Below are positions 1 to 4,835 of a stretch of DNA of 5,508 bases, piece by piece. The notes beneath the pieces were generated by a model that did not search any database, had not been told where the DNA came from, and saw only the letters and a list, made by a program, of their open reading frames with translations. Source of the DNA: an uncultured Bacteroidales bacterium (GTDB lineage Bacteria; Bacteroidota; Bacteroidia; Bacteroidales; Muribaculaceae); assembly GCA_947177325.1 (NCBI GenBank), contig CAMWUH010000155.1:1-5508 (forward strand), in the 5' to 3' direction. The first letter of the stretch is position 1. The number at the start of each line of letters is the position of its first letter. The translations under genes and the position numbers were made by a program.

Positions 1-220
1 GAGTAGGGCGGGTTTTTGGTACTTCGTTGAGGCTGATTTACCCTTTTGGCTTACTAAACCCCACGAAGACTCGGGCCTGATGGCCCTCGCGTATCGCGGG
101 GATATCTCTCAGGATGCATCCGCTCCGCGGATATATGCTGCGGCCGGGGATAGGGCTGATAAGGGTGATAGGTACGATAGCCCCAATATGGTTAATAAGG
201 CCGATGGGGTATTAATGGGG
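1..220. other. Unassigned region, palindrome-rich, no confident gene
   Basis: No gene can be assigned here. The plus frame starting at position 2 is open from the window edge to a stop at 383-385, so it could be the tail of an upstream gene (it includes YFVEADLPFWLTKPHEDSG). Its last 165 bases, however, run antisense through the glycosyltransferase 3' end and read as low-complexity Gly/Glu. The minus strand is also largely open in two frames, so openness alone proves little. Short inverted repeats cluster here: GGGCC-4-GGCCC (73-86), CGCG-3-CGCG (88-98), GATATC (101-106), GGATGCATCC (112-121), CCGCGG (125-130) and CGGCCG (141-146). A 6-bp CTTCGT/ACGAAG pairing joins 22-27 with 63-68. It may be a partial or decayed gene, a dispersed intergenic repeat or a structured RNA; I cannot choose. 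I see no T-rich terminator for the glycosyltransferase. Confidence 0.4.
149..184 (+). repeat. Four tandem 9-bp units starting GATA
   Basis: Four consecutive 9-base units each begin with GATA: GATAGGGCT, GATAAGGGT, GATAGGTAC and GATAGCCCC, starting at 149, 158, 167 and 176. In the open plus frame they would read as four Asp-x-x triplets (DRA DKG DRY DSP). The units are degenerate after GATA, and the function, if any, is unknown. Confidence 0.5.
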
Positions 221-1246
221 TCAGGGGGAGATGTGGCGGGTGAGGGATTTGAGGGAGAGGAGGATGGAGCGGAGGAGGTTGAAGGCGGGGAGGTGTCCGA
301 GAAGTGCCATTTTATAGGGGAGTCGCCAATGTCGAGGCACGTAAGTCAGCAGCTTTCGGTAGTCAAGCTCGGGATAAAGTGCTAAATAACGGCGCTGCTG
401 ATTGCCGTCGCTGTGAATTAACGCAACGAGCTTCTCGCGAAATCGACGCACGTCCAAGGCATTCTGTCGCAGCTGTAACAATTCTCCATCAGGAGTGCCT
501 TCGTTGATACGCGCTGCAAGATAGTCAATCGACTCGAAGCGGCTGTCAAGATTTTGTCGGGAGAAGGTCTTGGTGATTGACTTGGAATTGGTCTGCACAT
601 AATGCACCAAGGCTTTGTCAACTTTCACCATTCGCGACGTGCACATCAAGTAGGGCACCAATATTATCGAAGCTTCGGCATAATCATGCCCGTCAATCGG
701 ATAAATCTTGTGGTTGAGCAGAATGTGGCGGCGGAAGAGCTTGTTCCATAAAATTGTGCCCACAGCTCCTTTGCCGTTAATCAGGTAGTCGATAATGAGG
801 TCCTTACCCTCAGAGAGACCACACTTTACGTATCGCTCCCGCCGCTTATAACTCAGCCAATAATCGGCAACCACCAAATCAGCGCCGCTCGCTTCGGCTG
901 CGTTGCAGAGCGTCTGGGCCATATCGGGTTGGAAATAGTCGTCGCTGTCGCAAAACAGTATGTAGCGCCCGCGGGCAGCTTTCAATCCTGTTAACCGGGC
1001 TGCTGCCAACCCACGATTTACTTCGTGATTAAGAATCCTCACCTGCCCGCGTCGCTCGGGGTAGTCGTCGAGCACCGCCCGGAGTCGGTCGATGCTGCCA
1101 TCGGGCGTTGCGTCGTTGGTGAAGATGAATTCCACCCCCTCTTTCATCGATTGGGCAAACAGCGACCGTGCCGAGCGTTCTATAAACTTCTCAACGCCAT
1201 GAACGGGCACCAATATAGAAAGCATTACCTCTTTATCTGTCGCCAT
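221..1246 (-). CDS. Family 2 glycosyltransferase (GT-A fold)
   Basis: This is a likely cytoplasmic or membrane-associated enzyme that transfers a sugar from a nucleotide-sugar donor to a glycan or lipid acceptor; donor and acceptor cannot be read from the sequence. From the ATG at 1246 it has 341 residues. The GT-A domain begins at once with LSILVPVHGVEKFI (9-22), followed by TNDATPDGS (43-51, the usual VDDGSTDGS position), NRGLAAAR (77-84) and the metal/donor-binding DSDD (100-103). A later NKLFRR segment is typical of Bacteroidetes capsule/LPS GT2 enzymes. The usual acidic ED pair after it is replaced by GHDYAE. The C-terminus is basic and hydrophobic, suggesting membrane contact. The frame can be extended to a TTG at 1276, but that TTG lies inside the promoter box, so I reject it. 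An alternative start is the ATG at 1225, directly before LSILVPV. The gene stands alone, divergent from the redox pair. Confidence 0.9.
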   Translation of the reverse strand: MATDKEVMLSILVPVHGVEKFIERSARSLFAQSMKEGVEFIFTNDATPDGSIDRLRAVLDDYPERRGQVRILNHEVNRGLAAARLTGLKAARGRYILFCDSDDYFQPDMAQTLCNAAEASGADLVVADYWLSYKRRERYVKCGLSEGKDLIIDYLINGKGAVGTILWNKLFRRHILLNHKIYPIDGHDYAEASIILVPYLMCTSRMVKVDKALVHYVQTNSKSITKTFSRQNLDSRFESIDYLAARINEGTPDGELLQLRQNALDVRRFREKLVALIHSDGNQQRRYLALYPELDYRKLLTYVPRHWRLPYKMALLGHLPAFNLLRSILLSLKSLTRHISP

Positions 1247-1257
1247 TATAGAAAGCA
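1210..1257 (-). repeat. 15-bp direct repeat around the glycosyltransferase start
   Basis: Two copies of a 15-bp word, CCAATATAGAAAGCA (1210-1224) and CCATTATAGAAAGCA (1243-1257), differ at one base and lie exactly 33 bp apart. On the minus strand each copy sits at a candidate start: one covers the ATG at 1246, and the other directly follows the A of the ATG at 1225. Encoded peptides are VLSIM and MLSIL. It may be a local duplication that added an upstream start, or chance. Confidence 0.6.
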
Positions 1258-1260
1258 CTT

Positions 1261-1268
1261 TAAATTTG
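1261..1268 (+). promoter_or_regulatory. Candidate -7 promoter box for the FMN/Fe-S gene (distal)
   Basis: TAAATTTG fits TAnnTTTG and would give a leader of about 40 nt before the ATG at 1318, which is a more usual layout than the proximal box at 1306. No convincing -33 TTTG is seen upstream. The box overlaps the expected start of the minus-strand transcript, so the two divergent promoters would interfere. Confidence 0.35.
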
Positions 1269-1273
1269 TGCCA

Positions 1274-1281
1274 CAAAGTTA
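1274..1281 (-). promoter_or_regulatory. Bacteroidetes -7 promoter box for the glycosyltransferase
   Basis: The minus strand reads TAACTTTG, an exact match to the Bacteroidetes TAnnTTTG element. Transcription should start a few bases further on, near 1268, giving a leader of roughly 20 nt to the ATG at 1246. I do not see a good TTTG -33 element at the usual spacing. Confidence 0.6.
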
Positions 1282-1305
1282 AACAAAATACTTAAATTTT
1301 TTGCG

Positions 1306-1313
1306 TAAATTTG
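1306..1313 (+). promoter_or_regulatory. Candidate -7 promoter box for the FMN/Fe-S gene (proximal)
   Basis: TAAATTTG lies only 4 bases before the ATG at 1318. If used, transcription would start at or within the start codon, giving a leaderless or nearly leaderless mRNA. The start codon itself looks right because the Lys-Lys and hydrophobic signal follow directly. It competes with the box at 1261. Confidence 0.4.
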
Positions 1314-1317
1314 CGAC

Positions 1318-2415
1318 ATGAAAAAAGATAAAATTTATAAGTTGTTAAGTCTGTTGCTTGTCGTGTTGATGATGGCGGCGGCTTCTCTGACCGTTACTTC
1401 ATCATGGAGTAGCCGAAACATCAGTCACCAAAACGATAGTAATTTACCGACTGAACCGGCGTATGAAGCCATAACCACTGCTGCGGATGGCGTAACGGTT
1501 GTCCATACCGCCAAGCTTTCCGGCACTACCAACGGCTACGCCGGCCCGGTGGATTTGGATATTTCACTCGCCGATAACAAGATTACAGAAATAAAAGCGC
1601 TGGAGAATACTGAAACGCCGTCGTTTTTCAAACGCGCTTCGGAGCTGTTGACCTCATGGAACGGTAAGACTCCCGAGGAGGCCCTTGAAATGAAGGTTGA
1701 CGCAATCAGCGGTGCCACATACTCGTCGGTGGCAATTATCGATAATGTCAATGTCGGTCTAAAATACTATTTGAGCGCTACCGATCAAACCGTTGGATAT
1801 GATGTCAAGAAGCATGGTGAACCGGTGCCCGTGAAATTATGGATAGCCTTGATAGTGACGCTGGGTGCTTGCATTGTTCCCCTCTTTGTCAGAAACAAAA
1901 TATATCGTTATTTGCAGCTGGTGGCCAACGTTGTTGTTTTGGGCTTTTGGGCAGGTCAATTCCTCGACTATTATCTGATGCTGCATCTGTTCAATAATAA
2001 TCAAAGCGTAGTCGCCGGGTTGATTACCCTCTGCATGCTTATCGCAGCGTTTATTTATCCGCTGTTTGGTCGCGGGCAGCATTATTGCGCCTACATTTGC
2101 CCGCTCGGTTCGGCTCAGCAGCTTGTAGGGAACATCTGCGGCTACAAAATCAAACTGTCGGTTAAAACCCTCAAGTGCCTGGATTGGTTCCGCAAAATTC
2201 TCTGGGCTGTGCTGATGCTTCTGTTGTGGGCTGACTGCCTTACGAATTGGATGGATCTGGAACTCTTCCTTGCATTCCAATATAAATCGGCATCGTTAGC
2301 CATAATCATAGTGGCCGGGTTGTTCATAGCTTTGTCGGCAGTTGTGTCGCGGCCATATTGTCGATTTGTGTGCCCCACGGGCTCTCTGTTTAAGCGTGCC
2401 GAAAACATAGGTTAA
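1318..2415 (+). CDS. FMN-binding, NosR-like 4Fe-4S membrane protein
   Basis: This is a probable electron conduit across the inner membrane. Residues 1-26 are a Lys-led hydrophobic signal anchor. Residues about 45-155 form an FMN_bind domain with DAISGAT at 128-134, an exact fit to the Dxx(S/T)GAT flavinylation motif, so Thr134 should carry FMN attached by an ApbE transferase in the periplasm. Five further membrane segments follow (about 173-192, 199-222, 231-249, 290-305 and 325-343). Two CxxxCP motifs, C257-C261-P262 and C348-C352-P353, resemble the polyferredoxin-like part of NosR. Unlike full NosR there is no C-terminal CxxCxxCxxxCP ferredoxin; the protein ends 13 residues after the second CxxxCP, so it is a short version. 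It is followed after 38 bases by the exported nitroreductase, very probably in the same operon, which makes the nitroreductase the natural partner. The domain call is firm; the electron source and direction are inferred. No apbE lies in the window. Confidence 0.88.
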   Translation: MKKDKIYKLLSLLLVVLMMAAASLTVTSSWSSRNISHQNDSNLPTEPAYEAITTAADGVTVVHTAKLSGTTNGYAGPVDLDISLADNKITEIKALENTETPSFFKRASELLTSWNGKTPEEALEMKVDAISGATYSSVAIIDNVNVGLKYYLSATDQTVGYDVKKHGEPVPVKLWIALIVTLGACIVPLFVRNKIYRYLQLVANVVVLGFWAGQFLDYYLMLHLFNNNQSVVAGLITLCMLIAAFIYPLFGRGQHYCAYICPLGSAQQLVGNICGYKIKLSVKTLKCLDWFRKILWAVLMLLLWADCLTNWMDLELFLAFQYKSASLAIIIVAGLFIALSAVVSRPYCRFVCPTGSLFKRAENIG

Positions 2416-2453
2416 CCAACATTATTCAGTCTACATCGTTATAATTATAAGAA

Positions 2454-3101
2454 ATGAAAAACCCGGTTTATCTCTTCCTCCTCCTGGCCTTGGGCCTGGT
2501 GGTTACATCTTATAAATGGGTGACTGCATCCAACTCATCAACCCAAGAACTTACGTCTATGCCATCATCAACAATTGAAGATATAATGACCCGCACGAGT
2601 GTGCGCTCTTACACGTCACAAGAGGTCACCTCCGAACAGATCGACACGCTCTTGCGCGCTGCAATGGCTGCTCCCACAGCCGGCAACAAACAGCCCTGGC
2701 GATTTGTGGTAATCAACGACAAATCGATTTTAGATACTATCGCCGCCAACTTTCCTACCATGACAATGGCCTCGAAGGCCCCGGTGGCAGTAATTATGTG
2801 TGGCGACACTACGGCCACATTCCCGGGCAACGGTCGCGACTACTGGATTCAAGACGTTTCAGCCGCCTCTGAAAACCTATTGCTCGCCGCACACGCGATA
2901 GATTTGGGCGCAGTGTGGTGTGGCATATATCCGCAAATGGAGCGAGTGGAGCAATTCAGCCAAATGCTTCACCTCCCCGCCGAAATCATCCCTATGGCTT
3001 GTATCTGCATAGGTCATCCCTCGGGTCAAATGACCCCCAAAGACAAGTGGCACCCGGAATATGTCCATTATAACACGTGGGGCTCCGGCATAACGGAATA
3101 A
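2454..3101 (+). CDS. Nitroreductase-family flavoprotein with N-terminal export or anchor segment
   Basis: This is a member of the FMN-dependent nitroreductase fold, 215 residues. The domain begins near 40 with the FMN-phosphate binding pattern RTSVRSY (R47, S49, R51), then AAPTAGNKQPWRFVVI (72-87), SAASENLLLAAHAIDLGAVW (136-155) and GIYP (157-160). It ends with IPMACICIGHP, typical of the family. Most relatives are cytosolic and start just before the RxSxR motif. This one has about 40 extra residues, with a strongly hydrophobic stretch (5-18) followed by a Ser/Thr-rich linker: a Sec signal peptide or a membrane anchor. There is no lipobox Cys and no twin Arg. It lies 38 bases after the FMN/Fe-S membrane gene with no terminator between. 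An outward-facing nitroreductase would not reach cytosolic NAD(P)H, so the neighbour may supply electrons. The substrate is unknown: nitro compounds, quinones or another small oxidant are possible. Confidence 0.87.
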   Translation: MKNPVYLFLLLALGLVVTSYKWVTASNSSTQELTSMPSSTIEDIMTRTSVRSYTSQEVTSEQIDTLLRAAMAAPTAGNKQPWRFVVINDKSILDTIAANFPTMTMASKAPVAVIMCGDTTATFPGNGRDYWIQDVSAASENLLLAAHAIDLGAVWCGIYPQMERVEQFSQMLHLPAEIIPMACICIGHPSGQMTPKDKWHPEYVHYNTWGSGITE

Positions 3102-3188
3102 TTCGGCTCTAATGTTAACATAAGTTAATTATTGAGACGTCTTCAAACAATTTGCCACTCCGCTTTGTTTAAATTTAAGAAAGGGTTA

Positions 3189-3217
3189 AAAAGCGCCTTT
3201 GCGGGCGCTTTTATTTT
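3189..3217 (+). terminator. Rho-independent terminator after the redox pair
   Basis: AAAAGCGCC (3189-3197) pairs with GGCGCTTTT (3204-3212) around the loop TTTGCG, followed by ATTTT. The A-rich left flank means it could also work on the minus strand. It lies 88 bases after the nitroreductase stop. The bases between (3102-3188) hold only AT-rich sequence with small palindromes (TGTTAACA 3113-3120, AGACGTCT 3135-3142) and no gene I can see. Confidence 0.85.
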
Positions 3218-3313
3218 GGCAATAACTTTTGATGACAAGTTTACGCCGGAAGACTTTCGCTGACAAAGCAAACTACTCAACTAAAATTATTTATATCAAA
3301 ATCAATTTCTATC

Positions 3314-3739
3314 ATGAAAGTAAAAAATCTGTTGCTCCTTGGCGGTATCGTAGCCTTTGGCATGGCCGCAACATCATGTGCAAAAAATTCTGACGAAGCT
3401 ACTGAAGTAGTTGAAGGCGAAGAAATCGAAGTAGTAACTCCCGAAGCAGCCGGCACAGCCGTTGACGGCGTTGTTGACCAAGCTGCCGACGCAGTTAATG
3501 ACCAAGTAGACGCAGCAGTTGACGGTGCGGTTTCAGCCGCTTCTGATGCAGTCAGCGACAAAGTCGAAGGCGTTAAAGAAGCAGTTAAAGAAAAAGCCGG
3601 TGAGGCAGTTGAAGCCGCAAAAGAAAAAGCAGGCGAAGTTGTTAACGCTGCAAAAGAAAAAGCAGGCGAAGCAGCTAATGCCGCAAAAGACAAAGCTAAC
3701 GAATTGATCAACAACGCTAAAGCTAAAGTTAATCTTTAA
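3314..3739 (+). CDS. Small Ala/Lys/Glu-rich lipoprotein with LEA-like 11-residue repeats
   Basis: This is a 141-residue probable envelope lipoprotein. Residues 1-21 form a signal with MKVK and a Leu/Gly-rich core, ending in a lipobox ATSC, so Cys22 is the likely lipidated N-terminus. AKNSDEATE follows; an acidic stretch after Cys in Bacteroidetes can direct surface display, which is inference here. Residues 27-45 are acidic. From about 59 to 135 an 11-residue period runs throughout: first Asp/Val/Ala units, then four near-identical units, KEKAGEAVEAA (92-102), KEKAGEVVNAA (103-113), KEKAGEAANAA (114-124) and KDKANELINNA (125-135). The AAKEKAGE pattern matches group 3 LEA (LEA_4-type) proteins, which are disordered in water and fold into amphipathic helices on drying or against membranes. 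A role in envelope or desiccation protection is plausible but not shown. It has its own flanking terminators. A weak promoter-like TAACTTTTG at 3223-3231 (one T too many) is the best upstream box. Confidence 0.85.
   Translation: MKVKNLLLLGGIVAFGMAATSCAKNSDEATEVVEGEEIEVVTPEAAGTAVDGVVDQAADAVNDQVDAAVDGAVSAASDAVSDKVEGVKEAVKEKAGEAVEAAKEKAGEVVNAAKEKAGEAANAAKDKANELINNAKAKVNL
3587..3718 (+). repeat. Four tandem 33-bp coding repeats (11 residues each)
   Basis: Four in-frame 33-base units start at 3587, 3620, 3653 and 3686. The first three share the peptide KEKAGE and the word GAAAAAGC; the fourth has diverged to KDKANE. Near-identity of units two and three at the DNA level suggests recent duplication and possible length variation between strains. 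Confidence 0.8.
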
Positions 3740-3772
3740 TTTTTCAATTTGAGCTTTTAATATAGCGCTGAT

Positions 3773-3809
3773 TTAAGAGAAGCAATGCGCTAACCGCGCA
3801 ATCTCCTTT
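3773..3809 (+). other. Hairpin in the 3' region of the lipoprotein transcript
   Basis: TGCGC (3786-3790) pairs with GCGCA (3796-3800) around TAACC. An outer GAGA (3777-3780) can pair with TCTC (3802-3805) across a small internal loop, followed by CTTTT. It could be a weak first terminator, an mRNA-stabilising 3' structure or part of a 3'-UTR small RNA. It lies between the stop at 3739 and the strong terminator at 3826. Confidence 0.45.
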
Positions 3810-3825
3810 TAAATCGCAACCTTCT

Positions 3826-3871
3826 AATGACGGATGCGGGCTGCAATAGCCTGTGTCCGTCATTATTTTTA
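3826..3871 (+). terminator. Strong Rho-independent terminator after the lipoprotein gene
   Basis: AATGACGGA (3826-3834) pairs perfectly with TCCGTCATT (3856-3864). The pairing continues inward through G-U pairs to GGGCT/AGCCT around the loop GCAAT, giving about 17 stacked pairs. The run ATTTTTA follows. The A/T-rich outer arms would also allow termination on the minus strand. Confidence 0.88.
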
Positions 3872-3923
3872 TTATCATTTAAAGATATTTTGCTAATTCG
3901 GGGTGATTTTCAAATTTTAATAT

Positions 3924-3931
3924 TAACTTTG
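3924..3931 (+). promoter_or_regulatory. Bacteroidetes -7 promoter box for the lipid operon
   Basis: TAACTTTG followed by CA is an exact TAnnTTTG match in an AT-rich stretch between a strong terminator and the next operon. Transcription should begin near 3937. A TTTG at 3889-3892 is too far upstream to serve as a normal -33 element. Confidence 0.65.
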
Positions 3932-3936
3932 CAGTT

Positions 3937-4113
3937 GCTTAGGGGTGTTGGCTTCTGAATACAACGGTAATCATTGCGAAATCTCCGCTACGACATCGCC
4001 GAAAACTTCCTGTTGCCACTACCGGAGCAGGGCGAGCGTGTAGAGCACGTTGAGTGTTCACAACTCGTCTCTTTAAAGTTACAAACCAATCGTTTCAAAG
4101 AAAAAACCACTTT
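3937..4113 (+). promoter_or_regulatory. Long 5' leader of the phosphatidyltransferase operon
   Basis: About 175 nt separate the likely transcription start from the ATG at 4114, long for a Bacteroidales housekeeping gene. There is no ATG in the leader. Small hairpins are possible: AGCGTG/CACGTT (4035-4040 with 4046-4051, one G-U) and GAGT/ACTC (4052-4055 with 4063-4066). A GTG-started 32-codon frame (3945-4043) exists, but nothing supports its translation. I recognise no known riboswitch class. The last 40 bases are A-rich and unstructured, as is usual before Bacteroidetes starts. Confidence 0.4.
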
Positions 4114-4824
4114 ATGGCAAACGAAAAACATGAAAATGCCGAGCGCATTCAAACCTCACTGCTCAACGCTGCTGAGAAAAAAGCTCTCGTTTGGCTCGCC
4201 GAGCGTCAGCCGCGATGGGTCACTTCCGACTTTCTGACTTATTTAGGTGTTGCCGCAGCCGTGCTTTATGCCGCTTCATGCTGGCTTTCAACTGCTTGCA
4301 ATATCAACTTCCTCTGGCTCGCATCGTTCTTTCTGGTTATGAACTGGTATGGCGACAGTCTTGACGGCACAATTGCCCGCGTGCGCCAGACCCAACGCCC
4401 CAAATACGGTTTCTTTATCGACCATTCGCTCGATGCCTTGACTACCTGTCTGTTCTGCATCGGCATGGGCCTGTCGCCGTTGATGCAGCTGAGCATTTCG
4501 CTTTTCATCATGGGTGGTTACCTCTGCATGTCGATTTACACCTATCTGTCGACCATCGTGATGGATAAATTCCGCCTTACATACGGCAAACTCGGCCCCA
4601 CAGAGATGCGATTGATAATTATCACAGTGTTCATTCTGCGCATGTATCTGCCGTTGGAAGGTGTCGGTTTTAGGATTGGCGCAACTTGGTGGACCGTCTA
4701 CGACTGTATCGGAGCCGCTGTTGCAGCCGGCTTATTCCTGACCTATATCGGAAGCCTTGTCAAAGACCTTCGATATCTGGCCAAAATTGACCCGCTCAAG
4801 CCCTTCCAGCCCAAAGATAAATAA
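4114..4824 (+). CDS. CDP-alcohol phosphatidyltransferase family protein
   Basis: This is an integral membrane enzyme, 236 residues, that joins a CDP-activated lipid or alcohol to an alcohol acceptor with release of CMP. The family signature is complete: D81-S-L-D84-G85-T-I-A88-R89, nine residues, then G99-F-F-I-D103-H-S-L-D107. These include the four metal-binding and catalytic Asp. About six membrane helices are visible (about 41-59, 65-80, 107-122, 127-150, 167-182 and 200-222). The cytosolic N-terminus carries ERQPRWVTSDFLTYLG, as in a widespread bacterial branch of the family whose substrate is not settled. A phosphatidylinositol-type synthase is one possibility, since some Bacteroidetes make inositol lipids, but no inositol gene is in view. 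The frame is open back to a GTG at 4054; I prefer the ATG at 4114 because the extra 20 residues look non-coding and follow a TGA directly. It is the first gene of an operon with the GtrA-like gene. Confidence 0.9.
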   Translation: MANEKHENAERIQTSLLNAAEKKALVWLAERQPRWVTSDFLTYLGVAAAVLYAASCWLSTACNINFLWLASFFLVMNWYGDSLDGTIARVRQTQRPKYGFFIDHSLDALTTCLFCIGMGLSPLMQLSISLFIMGGYLCMSIYTYLSTIVMDKFRLTYGKLGPTEMRLIIITVFILRMYLPLEGVGFRIGATWWTVYDCIGAAVAAGLFLTYIGSLVKDLRYLAKIDPLKPFQPKDK

Positions 4825-4835
4825 TAAAAATTGCC

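Noticed and set aside
1..120. tRNA or known structured RNA near the left edge
   Set aside because: There is no T-arm-like GTTCGAATC sequence or cloverleaf, and no recognisable RNase P, tmRNA, SRP RNA or riboswitch core.
1247..1276. TTG start at 1276 for the glycosyltransferase, adding ten residues
   Set aside because: The TTG is part of the TAACTTTG promoter box, so it would lie upstream of the transcript; ATG at 1246 or 1225 fits the family better.
304..1282. Short frames overlapping the glycosyltransferase (304-507 plus, 418-621 minus, 1025-1282 plus)
   Set aside because: They overlap a complete GT2 gene with all expected motifs and carry no domain signal.
1837..2408. Antisense frames opposite the FMN/Fe-S membrane gene
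   Set aside because: They lie wholly within a gene with clear domain motifs and have no recognisable features of their own.
3519..3707. Lys/Gln-rich plus-strand frame inside the lipoprotein gene
   Set aside because: It is the +1 reading of the tandem repeats, with no start context or family resemblance.
3277..3714. Long antisense frame rich in Ala, Ser and Thr opposite the lipoprotein gene
   Set aside because: Its repeats mirror the sense 33-bp repeats, a common shadow of Ala/Glu/Lys-rich coding sequence; the sense frame has a signal peptide and lipobox.
3587..3718. CRISPR-like array suggested by the regular 33-bp spacing
   Set aside because: The units are contiguous, have no unique spacers, and encode an in-frame 11-residue protein repeat.
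4054..4113. GTG start at 4054 extending the phosphatidyltransferase by 20 residues
   Set aside because: It follows a TGA directly, the added peptide resembles no family N-terminus, and an ATG with an A-rich upstream context lies at 4114.
3974..4237. TTG-started plus-strand frame over the leader and into the phosphatidyltransferase
   Set aside because: Most of it overlaps a confident gene in another frame, the start is weak, and the peptide shows no recognisable domain.
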